Shown one piece after another: positions 1 to 9,267 of a stretch of DNA of 64,000 nucleotides. Source of the DNA: JBCBGF01 sp039193455 (lineage in GTDB: Bacteria; Pseudomonadota; Alphaproteobacteria; Rhodobacterales; Rhodobacteraceae); the NCBI GenBank assembly GCA_039193455.1, contig JBCCWO010000001.1, positions 62,001 to 126,000 of the forward strand. The letters run 5' to 3'. Each line of letters begins with the position of its first letter. Positions within the stretch are counted from its first letter, which is position 1. The notes beneath the pieces are model-generated. The model was not told the DNA's origin and ran no database searches. It saw only the letters and a program-made list of their open reading frames with translations. The position numbers and the translations under genes were made by a program.

Positions 1-806
1 GTATAGGACCAGTCCTGATCGATGATGATGTCGGACAACTCAACCAGACGCCCCTGATCCAGCGCGCGCCGGGTCGTCACGCGGCGGCAAATGGCGATGC
101 CCACGCCCTGCTCCGCTGCCTTCTGCAACAGGAACGACCCCTCAAGGTGGATCGTCTGGATATCGTCCTGCGGCGCATAGGTTTCGCCCAGCTTGGGCAG
201 CCAGTCGTTCCACATCCGCGTGTCTTCATCCAACAGAAGCGGACCGCGCCGGATGGCTTCGGCCGGGTCACCCCCTGCGGCGGCCAGAAGGGCCGGGGCG
301 CAGACGGGGGTGGCGTCGCCGGGCAGAAAGAAGGCCTCATCGGGCAAGGTGCGCGACATCTGCCGGAACAGGATCTCGATATCGGGCACCGGCGTCTTCG
401 GGCGGTCGGCCTGGGCCAGCGACAGATGCAGGCTGATCGTCGGATGCGCCGCGCGGAACGCCTCAAGCCGCGGCATGATCACCTCTTCGGCGATGACCGG
501 CAGCGCCGAGATCGACACCGCACGCGCAAACCGCAGGGGCAGCAGGTCGATCTCGTGCCGGATCGCGTCAAACGAGGTATTGACCACACGCGCAAGGCTC
601 TCCCCCGCTTCGGTCAGCGCAACGGTCCGCCCGCGCCGAACGGTGATCGGGCGGCCGATCCAGTCTTCCAGATGTTTGATCTGATGGCTCACCGCGGAAT
701 GTGATACACTTAGGCGACGGGCCGCTGCCGAGACCGAGCCGGTTTCACGCACCGCCTCAAGGGCGCGCAGGGCGTTCAGCGATGGAAGACGGCGGCGTGT
801 TTGCAC
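1..806 (-). CDS. LysR-family transcriptional regulator (3' end outside window)
   Basis: The minus strand reads as a LysR regulator whose C-terminus runs off the left edge; about 268 residues are visible of a usual ~300. The N-terminal winged HTH (PSLNALRALEAV, then AAARRLSVSHSAVSHQI) is typical, followed by a LysR substrate-binding domain. I place the start at a GTG at 804-806, giving VQTRRRLPSLNALR, the common beginning of this family; no in-frame ATG lies upstream. It is divergent from the nitrilase/ABC operon starting at 914, across a short AT-rich gap. Divergent LysR genes usually control their neighbour, so it probably regulates that operon; the effector is unknown. Confidence 0.85.
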   Translation of the reverse strand, partial: MQTRRRLPSLNALRALEAVRETGSVSAAARRLSVSHSAVSHQIKHLEDWIGRPITVRRGRTVALTEAGESLARVVNTSFDAIRHEIDLLPLRFARAVSISALPVIAEEVIMPRLEAFRAAHPTISLHLSLAQADRPKTPVPDIEILFRQMSRTLPDEAFFLPGDATPVCAPALLAAAGGDPAEAIRRGPLLLDEDTRMWNDWLPKLGETYAPQDDIQTIHLEGSFLLQKAAEQGVGIAICRRVTTRRALDQGRLVELSDIIIDQDWSY

Positions 807-913
807 CCGCCAAACCTGTGAGTTTTTCAGACAGGTTTCAATATTTTTGTTCTTTTTTTGATTGGTTTCGCACCCGTATCTTAGACCCACGCAACGCAGT
901 TGGGGGTGGATGA

Positions 914-1804
914 TTGGACAGTTTGCGCGTGTCCCTGGTTCAGACGACGTCGCACAACACGCACGCCGTCAATGTCGAGACGGTGCGTGCCGCCGCGGGC
1001 CATGCGGCGTCGGACGGGGCCCATATGCTCGCCATGCCGGAAGCCGCCGGTCTGATGGACAAAGACAAGGATCACGCGCGGGCCCAGATCACCACCGAAG
1101 GTGAGGATCCCTACATCGCGGCCTGCCGGGACGCGGCCGCACGCCACGGGCTGTGGGTGCATTCCGGGTCCTGCCCGATCAAGGCGCCGGACGGGCGGTA
1201 TCTCAACCATTCCGTGCTGATCGATCCCAGCGGTGCCATCGTCGCGCGTTACGACAAGATCCATCTGTTCGATGTGTTTCTGACCGGACGGCGCGGCACC
1301 GCGGAATCCGATCGCTACGCCCCCGGCGACCGGGCCGTTCTGGCCGACAGCCCGTTCGGGCCGCTGGCCTTGTCGATCTGCTATGACCTGCGCTTTCCGC
1401 ACCTCTATCGCGACTATGCGCTGGAAGGGGCGACGCTGATCTTCATTCCGTCGGCCTTCACCGTGCCCACCGGCCGCGCGCATTGGGAGGTGCTGCTGCG
1501 CGCCCGCGCGATCGAGAACGGGGCCTATGTGATCGCCGCCGCGCAAGTGGGCAACCATGCCGATGGGCGCGTCACATGGGGGCATTCGCTGATCATTTCG
1601 CCCTGGGGCGAGGTATTGGCCGATCTCGGGGGCGAAGAACCGGGTCAGATCACCGTTGAACTGCCGCTTGAGGCGGTTGCCTCGGCCCGCCGCCAGATCC
1701 CCAACCTGAAGAACGCGCGGGACTACACGTTTCAGCGCGTGCCCTATGCCGCCGCCGATGGCGCTGAACCCACAAAAGAGACACCAACAGGAGCCTTCAC
1801 ATGA
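914..1804 (+). CDS. Carbon-nitrogen hydrolase (nitrilase superfamily, Nit1-like)
   Basis: A 296-residue carbon-nitrogen hydrolase, expected to cleave a C-N bond of an amide or nitrile in the cytoplasm. The catalytic triad is visible: Glu43 (MPEAAG), Lys115 (YDKIHLFD) and Cys156 (SICYDLRFP). Length is normal for the Nit/omega-amidase branch. The start is taken as TTG at 914, about 8 nt after a GGGGG tract; no in-frame ATG fits better. It overlaps the downstream binding-protein gene by 4 nt (ATGA), so the two are probably cotranscribed. The context suggests that it hydrolyses an imported amide or peptide-like compound, but substrate cannot be read from sequence. Assignment to the superfamily is secure. 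Confidence 0.9.
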   Translation: MDSLRVSLVQTTSHNTHAVNVETVRAAAGHAASDGAHMLAMPEAAGLMDKDKDHARAQITTEGEDPYIAACRDAAARHGLWVHSGSCPIKAPDGRYLNHSVLIDPSGAIVARYDKIHLFDVFLTGRRGTAESDRYAPGDRAVLADSPFGPLALSICYDLRFPHLYRDYALEGATLIFIPSAFTVPTGRAHWEVLLRARAIENGAYVIAAAQVGNHADGRVTWGHSLIISPWGEVLADLGGEEPGQITVELPLEAVASARRQIPNLKNARDYTFQRVPYAAADGAEPTKETPTGAFT

Positions 1805-3372
1805 CCAACCTTCGAACGCTGCTGGCCACCACCGTGCTGGCCTCCTCTGTCGCCCTACCGGCCCTCGCGCAGGACCGGCCCGATCTGGTGATCGCCGTCG
1901 ACAACCTCTGGCCCACGATGGACCCGGTGATCGGCATCTCGACCACCGGTGCGCGCGTGCATTCGAACATCTTCGACACATTGGTCCGCCGCAACCGCTG
2001 GGAAGATCCCGATGGGACCGAACTGGTCCCCTGGCTTGCGGAAAGCTGGCAACAGCTGTCGCCCCTGGTGTGGGAATTCACGATCCGCGACGGGGTGCCG
2101 TTCCATGACGGCCACATCATGGACGCCGAAGACGTCGCCTTCTCGCTCTCGGCCGAGCGGCTGTGGGGCGACGAACCGCAGGCGCCGCGCGGCACGCGCT
2201 ATACCCGCGGGTTTGTCCGGGTCGCGGCGACCGGCCCAAACACAGTCGAGATCGAGACGAGCTTTCCCGATCCGAACCTGCCCTTCCGAATGGTCACGCC
2301 CATCGGCTTTGTCCTGCCCAAGCACCACTATGACGCCGTCGGGACCGAGGCGTTCGGTCAGATGCCCATGGGCACCGGGCCCTACCAGATGACGGCCTTT
2401 GACCCCTCGGTCGCCGTCGATGCCGTAGCCTTTGACGACTATTGGGCCGGTGAGCCGCCCGCAGCCTCGCTTCGGTTCGAAATCGTGCCCGAGTTTTCCA
2501 CCCGCTTCGCCGGGCTGGTCGCCGGGGAATATGACGTGGTCGTCAGCGTTCCCGCAGACCAGGTGGATGCGCTGGAGGGCACAGACGGCATCACCGTGAT
2601 GGAGAAGGGCATCGAGAACTACCCGATGTTCGCCTTCAACATGCTAGAAACCGAAGCACTGCCGGACAACCCGCTGACCGATGTCAATCTCAGGAAAGCC
2701 ATCGTGGCCGGTGTCGACCGCGAGGCGATTGCCGAGGCGATCTGGGGCGATGCCACCTTTGTGCCAACGCCGTTCAACTTCCCGGAATATGGCGACTATT
2801 TTGATCCCAATCGCGCCCGCGGGGTCCCGTTCGATCCCGAACAGGCCGCCGCCTATCTCTCTGAGAGCGACTATTCCGGGGAAGAGCTGGTGTGGCACAT
2901 CACCCGTGGCTTCTACCCGAACTATGAGATTGCGGCCGAGTTCATGGTCGAACAATGGGCCGAGCTTGGGATCAACGTCCGAATTGCACTGAAGGACAAC
3001 TTCTCACTGGCCTATGAGCGGCCGTTCCATTTCCTCAACATGTCGATGTCGAGCGAGTTCTCAGGCGATCCCTACCGTCCGCTCTGGATGGATTGGGGCC
3101 CGCTGTCGAGCCGGTTCCGGGCGCATCACAAGACCTGGGACATGACCGAGGACTTCGTAAAGCTCGGCGAGGCGTTTGAACAATCGCTTGAGTTCGAGGA
3201 TCGCTACCAGGCCTATCTCGACCTTGTGGCCGAGTGGGAGCGTGTGACGCCGGGCATGTATATGTGGCGCAACGTCGTCAGCTATGCCATTGACGAGGAT
3301 CTCAATTGGGATCCCGGAAACTCGGCTGTGACAATCTTCGACGGTCTCTATCTCAAGGGCGGCAGTGAGTGA
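1801..3372 (+). CDS. Peptide-type ABC transporter substrate-binding protein (SBP_bac_5)
   Basis: A 523-residue family 5 extracellular solute-binding protein for a dipeptide/oligopeptide/nickel type importer. Residues 1-24 are a Sec signal peptide ending ALPALAQ. The mature part shows the family hallmarks: an early VFDTLVRR-like segment (SNIFDTLVRRN), LAESWQ, the EFTIRDGVPFHDG motif, and LRKAIVAGVDREAI. It is the second gene of a five-gene operon, overlapping the nitrilase by 4 nt and the ATPase by 8 nt. It acts in the periplasm and delivers ligand to the permeases at 4996-6755. The ligand is unknown; the linked nitrilase hints at an amide-containing compound. Confidence 0.95.
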   Translation: MTNLRTLLATTVLASSVALPALAQDRPDLVIAVDNLWPTMDPVIGISTTGARVHSNIFDTLVRRNRWEDPDGTELVPWLAESWQQLSPLVWEFTIRDGVPFHDGHIMDAEDVAFSLSAERLWGDEPQAPRGTRYTRGFVRVAATGPNTVEIETSFPDPNLPFRMVTPIGFVLPKHHYDAVGTEAFGQMPMGTGPYQMTAFDPSVAVDAVAFDDYWAGEPPAASLRFEIVPEFSTRFAGLVAGEYDVVVSVPADQVDALEGTDGITVMEKGIENYPMFAFNMLETEALPDNPLTDVNLRKAIVAGVDREAIAEAIWGDATFVPTPFNFPEYGDYFDPNRARGVPFDPEQAAAYLSESDYSGEELVWHITRGFYPNYEIAAEFMVEQWAELGINVRIALKDNFSLAYERPFHFLNMSMSSEFSGDPYRPLWMDWGPLSSRFRAHHKTWDMTEDFVKLGEAFEQSLEFEDRYQAYLDLVAEWERVTPGMYMWRNVVSYAIDEDLNWDPGNSAVTIFDGLYLKGGSE

Positions 3373-4999
3373 CGCCCAGCCGGAGCCGGCGCCCCAGGCG
3401 CCGCTCCTTTCCGTCCATGGCCTGACGGTTGGTCTGCCCAGCGATGGCGACCGGCCCCAGGCAGTGACGGATATCTCCTTTGACATCGCGCCGGGCGAGA
3501 CGCTGTGCATGGTCGGCGAAAGCGGGTCGGGCAAATCCGTCATCGGGCAGGCGATCCTCGGGATGCTGCCCAGCGCCTTGCCGGTCCTGTCGGGCACGAT
3601 CGCGCTGAACGGGGACGTAATGCCCCCGCAGCGCGACATGCGGTTTGACGCCATCCGCTCGACCGAGATCGCGATGATCTTTCAGGATGCGGGCGCCAGC
3701 CTGAACCCGGTGCGCACAATCGGCGGGCAACTGGCCGAAGTGCTGGCCGTCCACGGCGTGCCCAAGGCCGAACGGCGGCCCCGCGTGCTCGAGGTGCTGC
3801 GCGACGTGGCCTTGCCCGACCCGGCGCGGATCGCCCGATCCTATCCCCACCAGCTCTCGGGCGGGCAGGCCCAACGCGCGGTGATCGCCGCAGCCCTGCT
3901 GCTGGAACCCAAGCTTTTGATCGCGGATGAGCCCACGACCGCGCTGGATGTCACCACGCAGGCCGAGATCCTGGCGCTGATCGCGCGGCTGAAGGCCGAG
4001 CACGGGCTGGCGGTCCTGTTCATCACCCATGATTTTGGAGTTGTGGCCGAAATCGCGGACCGTGTGGCTGTGATGAAAGAGGGTGTTCAGGTCGAGACGG
4101 GTCCCACCGACGAGGTGCTGGCCAGACCCCGACACGCCTATACCCGCAAACTCATCGCGGCCATCACGCCCGAGGCGCGCCGTCCCGGGACCACCGCGCC
4201 CGCGCCGATCCTCGAAGCGCGGGGGCTCAACCTGACCTATCGCAGCGGTCTGTTTGGCGGCAAGAAATCGGTGCAGGCGGTGAAAGACGTCTCGCTTGAG
4301 ATCGGCAAGGGCCAAACCATCGCGGTCGTCGGGGAAAGCGGCTCGGGCAAAAGCTCGCTCGCGCGCTGCCTGTTGCGACTTGAAGAGATCGACAGCGGCA
4401 CGATCCGTTTCCGCGGCGACGAAATCAGCACGTTGCAGGGCCAGCCCCTGCGCAAGCTGCGCCAATCCATGCAGGTGGTTCTGCAGGATCCGTTCTCGGC
4501 CCTGAACCCCCGCCAGACCATCCTGTCGGCAATCGCCGAGGGTCCGATCATCCACGGCATGCCCCGGGCCGAGGCGCACCGCAAAGCGGGTGAGATGATC
4601 GAGCTTGTGGGCCTCTCCCCCCAGGCGGCAGGGCGCTATCCGCAAGAGTTCTCGGGTGGCCAGCGACAGCGGATCTGCATTGCGCGCGCCCTGGCGCTCG
4701 AGCCAGAGGTGCTGATCGCGGATGAAGCTGTCTCGGCTCTCGACGTCTCGATCCAGGCGCAGATCCTCGATCTCTTCGCGGACATGCAACAGCGCTTCGG
4801 CTTTGCGATCCTGTTCATCACCCACGATCTGTCCGTGGCCCGCGCCATTGCTGACGAAATCCTGGTCATGCGCGATGGGGAGATTGTCGAACGGGGCGCC
4901 ACGGCCCGCATCTTCGATGCCCCCGCACACCCCTATACCGCGCATCTATTGGCCGCGGCGCCGGGGCTTGAGATGTTCCAGCCGGAAAGCGCGGCATGA
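3365..4999 (+). CDS. Fused double-ATPase subunit of peptide-type ABC importer
   Basis: A 544-residue protein with two complete ABC ATPase domains in one chain, as in GsiA/YejF, equivalent to a DppD-DppF fusion. Each half has Walker A (GESGSGKS), a signature (LSGGQAQRA in the first, FSGGQRQRI in the second) and Walker B. The first Walker B is LLIADEPTTALD; the second is VLIADEAVSALD, with Ala replacing the usual Pro after the catalytic Glu. Each NBD ends in the oligopeptide-type C-terminal segment (HAYTRKLIAA, HPYTAHLLAA). It energises the two permeases downstream and overlaps the first by 4 nt. One fused protein probably serves both membrane subunits. Confidence 0.95.
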   Translation: MSDAQPEPAPQAPLLSVHGLTVGLPSDGDRPQAVTDISFDIAPGETLCMVGESGSGKSVIGQAILGMLPSALPVLSGTIALNGDVMPPQRDMRFDAIRSTEIAMIFQDAGASLNPVRTIGGQLAEVLAVHGVPKAERRPRVLEVLRDVALPDPARIARSYPHQLSGGQAQRAVIAAALLLEPKLLIADEPTTALDVTTQAEILALIARLKAEHGLAVLFITHDFGVVAEIADRVAVMKEGVQVETGPTDEVLARPRHAYTRKLIAAITPEARRPGTTAPAPILEARGLNLTYRSGLFGGKKSVQAVKDVSLEIGKGQTIAVVGESGSGKSSLARCLLRLEEIDSGTIRFRGDEISTLQGQPLRKLRQSMQVVLQDPFSALNPRQTILSAIAEGPIIHGMPRAEAHRKAGEMIELVGLSPQAAGRYPQEFSGGQRQRICIARALALEPEVLIADEAVSALDVSIQAQILDLFADMQQRFGFAILFITHDLSVARAIADEILVMRDGEIVERGATARIFDAPAHPYTAHLLAAAPGLEMFQPESAA

Positions 5000-5904
5000 C
5001 CGGCTACATCCTGTCCCGCCTGATCCGCGCCGCGATCACGATGCTGTTGACCGTCACGCTGGTCTTCCTGTTCATCCGGTTTTCCGGCGATCCGGCCTCG
5101 GCGCTGGTGCCGCCCGACGCGCCGCAAGAGGTGATCGACCAATACACCCGCGCGATGGGTCTCGATCAGCCGATCCTCAAGCAATACACCGGCTATGTCG
5201 GTGGCATTCTGCGCGGTGATTTCGGCTATTCGATCCATACCGGGCTCGCGGTCGAGGATGTCTTTCTCGACCGGCTGCCCTTTACCCTGCACCTTGGGTT
5301 GACTGCGCTCGCGCTGGCCATTGCAATCGGTCTGCCGATCGGCGCCATTGCGGCCATGCGTCGGGGCAGCGCGTTGGATCGGTTCGTGATGGGGTTTTCG
5401 GTCTTTGCCTTCGCGATGCCGAACTTCCTTTTCGGGCTGATCCTGATCCTCACCGCCGCGCTGGTCTTTGGCGCGTTCCTCGGCGGCGACAGCGCCCGTG
5501 TCATCTGGCCCGCGCTGACCCTTGGGCTGGCCGCGATGGGCAGCTTTGCCCGCTTCACCCGGTCCTCTCTTTTAGAGATCATCAACGCGCCCTACATGCG
5601 CGCGGCCGAGGCGCGCGGCGTGCCGTTCCGCACGCGCCTGATCCGCCATGCCGCGCCCAATGCCGCCATCCCGCTGGTCACGCTGATCGGCCTGTCGCTC
5701 GGCGCGCTTGTGGCCGGGTCGGTGGTGACCGAACAGGTCTTTGCCTGGCCCGGCGTCGGGCAGTTGCTGGTCCGCTCGGTCGCCACCCGTGACCTCGCGC
5801 AGGTGCAGTTTCTCGTCCTCGTCGTTGCCTTCACCATGGTGACGGCCAACCTGATCGTCGACTTCCTGTACCTGCTCATCGATCCCAGGATCCGCGCGAC
5901 ATGA
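4996..5904 (+). CDS. ABC transporter permease, DppB type
   Basis: A 302-residue inner-membrane permease of the dipeptide/oligopeptide group. The N-terminal segment (YILSRLIRAAITMLLTVTLV) is the typical first TM helix of DppB/OppB proteins, followed by a periplasmic loop containing the conserved LDQPILKQY, then about five further helices. The EAA-type coupling loop is visible as RAAEARGVPFRTRLIRHAAPNA. The stop overlaps the next permease start (ATGA). It forms the translocation pore with the 5901-6755 product. Confidence 0.95.
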   Translation: MTGYILSRLIRAAITMLLTVTLVFLFIRFSGDPASALVPPDAPQEVIDQYTRAMGLDQPILKQYTGYVGGILRGDFGYSIHTGLAVEDVFLDRLPFTLHLGLTALALAIAIGLPIGAIAAMRRGSALDRFVMGFSVFAFAMPNFLFGLILILTAALVFGAFLGGDSARVIWPALTLGLAAMGSFARFTRSSLLEIINAPYMRAAEARGVPFRTRLIRHAAPNAAIPLVTLIGLSLGALVAGSVVTEQVFAWPGVGQLLVRSVATRDLAQVQFLVLVVAFTMVTANLIVDFLYLLIDPRIRAT

Positions 5905-6755
5905 GCGATGTCACAGGCCCCGTTCAGCGCCCGCAAACGGCGATCCCGCTCAGCGTCAAGATCGCGATGGCGTTCATCGCGCTCTTCGTGCTCTTCGCGC
6001 TCTTCGGCCACGCGCTGACGCCCCACGGCTTTCGCGACACCTCACTCTTTGACCGCCTGAAGCCCCCCGGCACCGAAGGCTATCCGCTGGGCACCGACGC
6101 CCGCGGGCGCGATCTACTGGCCCGCCTCGTCACCGGCGCCCAGATCACGCTGGTGGTCGCCATCGTCGGCACGGTGATCGGTGCGGTGCTGGGCTCGCTT
6201 CTGGGCGTGCTCGCCGCGGCCCGGCGCGGGCGGACCGAGGCGGTGATTGTTGCTGCCATCGACGTGCAGGCCTCGCTGCCGATCATCATCGTGGCGCTTT
6301 TCATGCTGGCGATGTTCGACAATTCGTTCACGTTGTTCTTGCTGCTCGTGGGCCTGAACGGGTGGGAGGTTTACGCCCGCCTCATGCGCGGCGCGGCCCT
6401 GCAGGCCAAAGAGGCGGGCTATGTCACCGCCGTCCGCGCGCTCGGCGCCTCGCCCGCGCGGATCTACCTGCGCCACGTCCTGCCCAACATCCTCAACATC
6501 GCGCTGGTCCAGTTCACGGTGAACCTGCCGCTCACGGTCCTCCTGGAAACCGCGCTGTCCTTTCTGGGCCTCGGCGTGCAACCACCGCTCACCAGCCTCG
6601 GCCAGATCATGTCCGAAGGCCGCGACCGCCTGCTCACCGCCTGGTGGCTGACGCTCCTGCCCGGCGCGATCATCTTCTGCCTGGCGCTGTCGGTCTCGAT
6701 GGTCGGTGACTGGCTGCGCGACCGCCTGGACCCGACGCTGCGGAGCGAGAGTTAG
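5901..6755 (+). CDS. ABC transporter permease, DppC type
   Basis: A 284-residue permease of the DppC/OppC group and the last gene of the nitrilase-ABC operon. It has one N-terminal helix, the conserved LGTDARGRDLLARLVTGA segment, five more helices and the coupling loop (AVRALGASPARIYLRHVLPN). Length is normal. No clear Rho-independent terminator follows; there is a small GC hairpin near 6774-6786 without a T tract. Confidence 0.95.
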   Translation: MSDVTGPVQRPQTAIPLSVKIAMAFIALFVLFALFGHALTPHGFRDTSLFDRLKPPGTEGYPLGTDARGRDLLARLVTGAQITLVVAIVGTVIGAVLGSLLGVLAAARRGRTEAVIVAAIDVQASLPIIIVALFMLAMFDNSFTLFLLLVGLNGWEVYARLMRGAALQAKEAGYVTAVRALGASPARIYLRHVLPNILNIALVQFTVNLPLTVLLETALSFLGLGVQPPLTSLGQIMSEGRDRLLTAWWLTLLPGAIIFCLALSVSMVGDWLRDRLDPTLRSES

Positions 6756-6820
6756 GGAGAGGGTTGGTTGAGGAGGCGGGCCGCCTGCAAAGGCGCTCAG
6801 GGCAGGGATTTAGAGAGATT

Positions 6821-6895
6821 TGGCTCCGGCGGTAGGGATCGAACCTACGACCAATTGATTAACAGTCAACTGCTCTACCGCTGAGCTACGCCGGA
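6821..6895 (-). tRNA. tRNA-Asn(GUU)
   Basis: On the minus strand the sequence folds as a tRNA: acceptor stem TCCGGCG/CGCCGGA, D arm with GCTCAGCGGTAGAGC, anticodon loop CTGTTAATC giving anticodon GUU (Asn), and T arm GGTTCGATCC. The discriminator base is G at 6824, and the CCA end is encoded at 6821-6823. It lies downstream of the metallo-hydrolase gene on the same strand. Confidence 0.97.
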
Positions 6896-6963
6896 ACACC
6901 GCGCGCGTATAGCAAGGGCGGTGGGGCGCGTCCAGAGGGGGGATTGGATTTTTGGCGGGGCTG

Positions 6964-7860
6964 TCAGCGCCGGGAAAACACCGCGTTTTCGGACAGTTTC
7001 GGATCGGCGCGCACCAGGTTTCTTGCCTCAAGATCAATGAGATGCGCCAGGACGTTCCGTGCGGCCGCGGGCAAGAGGGCAGGCGGGGTGTCGGTGTAGA
7101 TCGCCCGCGCCAGGCCGCGCGCGTCGGCGGGGCGCTGGCTCAGCGCCTCAAGGATCTGCGCCTCGCGGGCCCGGCGATGCGCCATCAGCCAGTCGACGCG
7201 CGCGCCCGGGCGCTCGATCGGGGCGCCGTGACCCGGGTAGTAGACGCGGTCATCGCGCGCCCGCAGCCGCGCGCATGAGGTCATGAACGCCGCCAGATCG
7301 CCATCGGGCGGGGAAATCAGGGTCGAGGCCCAGCCCATCACATGATCGCCGGAAAAGACCGCATCCCCCAGCGCAAAGGACAGATGCCCCGCGAAATGCC
7401 CCGGTGTGTGCAGCGCGGCCAGCGCCCAATCCGGGCCCGCGACCGTCTCGCCGTCGCGCAACGTGTGATCCGGCGCGAACCCCGTATCCACCCCTTCGCC
7501 GCCGCCCGCCAGTCCCTCGGCGGCCAGAGCGGCCATCACCGCGCTGCGCCCGGCCTCGGGCGGCCCAAAGGCATAGACCGGGGCTCCGGTTGCCTCGCGC
7601 AGCTCTGCGGCCAGCGGGCTGTGATCGCGGTGGGCATGGGTGATCAGGATGTGGCTGACCTGCGCGCCGCCCACGGCCTGCAGGATGGCGGCAAGATGCG
7701 TTGCCTCTGCAGGGCCCGGATCGATCACCGCCACCGTGGCGGTCCCCACCAGATAGGTGTTCGTGCCCCAATAGGTCATGGGGGAGGGGTTCGGCGCCAC
7801 GATCCGGCGCACCCCCGGTGCGAGCGTTACGAACTCTCCGGCGCGGGGCGCATCGTCCAT
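6964..7860 (-). CDS. MBL-fold metallo-hydrolase (LACTB2-like)
   Basis: A 298-residue metallo-beta-lactamase-fold hydrolase. The metal-binding motif THAHRDHSP (HxHxDH) is clear, and further ligands are GHFAGH and PGHG further on. The N-terminal PNPSPMTYWGTNTYLVG and C-terminal winged-helix-like region (REAQILEAL) resemble the LACTB2/glyoxalase II-like group, whose members act on thioesters or as nucleases. It is divergent from the histidine kinase gene at 7906. Exact substrate cannot be assigned. Confidence 0.9.
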   Translation of the reverse strand: MDDAPRAGEFVTLAPGVRRIVAPNPSPMTYWGTNTYLVGTATVAVIDPGPAEATHLAAILQAVGGAQVSHILITHAHRDHSPLAAELREATGAPVYAFGPPEAGRSAVMAALAAEGLAGGGEGVDTGFAPDHTLRDGETVAGPDWALAALHTPGHFAGHLSFALGDAVFSGDHVMGWASTLISPPDGDLAAFMTSCARLRARDDRVYYPGHGAPIERPGARVDWLMAHRRAREAQILEALSQRPADARGLARAIYTDTPPALLPAAARNVLAHLIDLEARNLVRADPKLSENAVFSRR

Positions 7861-7905
7861 CCTTTGGCCTTTCTCTTCATCCCCGGCAGGGCGTAGGGTT
7901 CCGCC

Positions 7906-9228
7906 ATGAAACTACCCTCACTCAAACGCTATGCGCCACGGTCGCTTTTTGCACGGGCCGCGCTGATCCTGCTGGTGCCGATCCTGACGATCCAGGTGGT
8001 GGTCTCTTACGTCTTCATCCAGCGGCTTTATCAGAACGTCACGGAACAGATGACCTCGGCGGCGGTGCTCGACATCCGTCTGCTGATGGACCGGATCGAG
8101 GCGGCGCCCAGCGTGGATGCGGCAGAGGCCGATACCTGGGCGCTTGCGCTCGATCTGGGGATGATGCTGCGGATCGGCGCCCCGGTGCCGCCGCAGGACC
8201 TGCGCGCCTGGGATGACTGGTCCGGGGTTGTGGTGACCGAGGTGCTGCACAGCAATGTGCCGGGCACGCTGGCGGTGGATCTCGCAAGCGATGACGACTT
8301 TGTGCGCCTGACCACCGAGACGCGGCATGGCCCGGTGCTGATCAGCTTTCCGCGCGACCGGGCCTCGGCCTCGAACCCGCACCAGCTTCTGGTGCTGATG
8401 GTGTTTGTGTCGCTGATCGTCACGATCATCTCCTTTGTCTTCCTCAAGAACCAGGTCCGGCCGATCCGCGCGCTGGCCGAGGCGGCGTCGGCGTTCGGCA
8501 AGGGCCGGGTGCTGCCCTATCGCCCCGCCGGTGCGACCGAGGTGCGCGCGGCAGGGGCGGCGTTTCTGGACATGCGCGCGCGGATCGATCGCCATATCGA
8601 CCAGCGCACGCTGATGCTGTCGGGGGTCAGCCATGATCTGCGCACGCCGCTGACGCGGCTGAAGCTGGGCCTCAACATGCAGGACACCGACGATCCCGAA
8701 ACCCAGGCGATGTTGCAGGACGTGGGCGATATGGAGCGGATGCTGGACACCTTCCTTGGGTTTGCCCGGGTCGAGGCGACCGAAGACCCCGAGCCGGTGG
8801 ATCCCATCGAACTGGCCGAGCGGCTGGTGCAATCGGCCCAGCGGACCTCGGACGCGGTGACCATGGGCCCAGTCGAGGGCGAGGGTCGGATCGCCATGCG
8901 GCCCCTGGCGGTGGAGCGTGCGCTGGACAACCTGATCTCGAACGCCAGCCACTATGGCACCAAGGCGCTGGTCAGTGTGGCCATCTCGGATCGGGCGGTG
9001 CGGTTCACGGTTGAAGACAACGGCCCCGGCATCCCCGAAGCACAGCGTGAGGACGCGATGAAGCCGTTTGCCCGGCTCGATGCTTCGCGCAACCAGAACC
9101 GCGGCGGGGGAGTGGGGCTGGGCCTGTCCATCGTGCGCGACATCGCGCGCCAGCACGGCGGCTCGCTGCGGCTGGGGCAGAGCGCACATCTTGGCGGGTT
9201 GCAGGCCGACCTGATCCTGGCCCGCTAA
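7906..9228 (+). CDS. EnvZ-like sensor histidine kinase
   Basis: A 440-residue membrane histidine kinase. TM1 lies at about residues 16-38 and TM2 at about 160-182, flanking a ~120-residue periplasmic sensor. A HAMP domain follows, then HisKA with the phospho-acceptor His243 in GVSHDLRTPLTRLK. The HATPase domain has an N box (NLISNASHYG), G1 (DNGPGIP) and G2 (GGGVGLGLSIV). The organisation resembles EnvZ-type kinases. No response regulator gene is adjacent, so the partner must be encoded elsewhere. The signal is unknown. Confidence 0.93.
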   Translation: MKLPSLKRYAPRSLFARAALILLVPILTIQVVVSYVFIQRLYQNVTEQMTSAAVLDIRLLMDRIEAAPSVDAAEADTWALALDLGMMLRIGAPVPPQDLRAWDDWSGVVVTEVLHSNVPGTLAVDLASDDDFVRLTTETRHGPVLISFPRDRASASNPHQLLVLMVFVSLIVTIISFVFLKNQVRPIRALAEAASAFGKGRVLPYRPAGATEVRAAGAAFLDMRARIDRHIDQRTLMLSGVSHDLRTPLTRLKLGLNMQDTDDPETQAMLQDVGDMERMLDTFLGFARVEATEDPEPVDPIELAERLVQSAQRTSDAVTMGPVEGEGRIAMRPLAVERALDNLISNASHYGTKALVSVAISDRAVRFTVEDNGPGIPEAQREDAMKPFARLDASRNQNRGGGVGLGLSIVRDIARQHGGSLRLGQSAHLGGLQADLILAR

Positions 9229-9267
9229 GGCTTTCGCGTGTTCCGCTCGACCTGAACGCGACGGGCC

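Noticed and set aside
3353..4945. A 530-codon open frame antisense to the fused ABC ATPase
   Set aside because: The plus-strand frame has two complete sets of Walker and signature motifs. The antisense frame has no recognisable domain.
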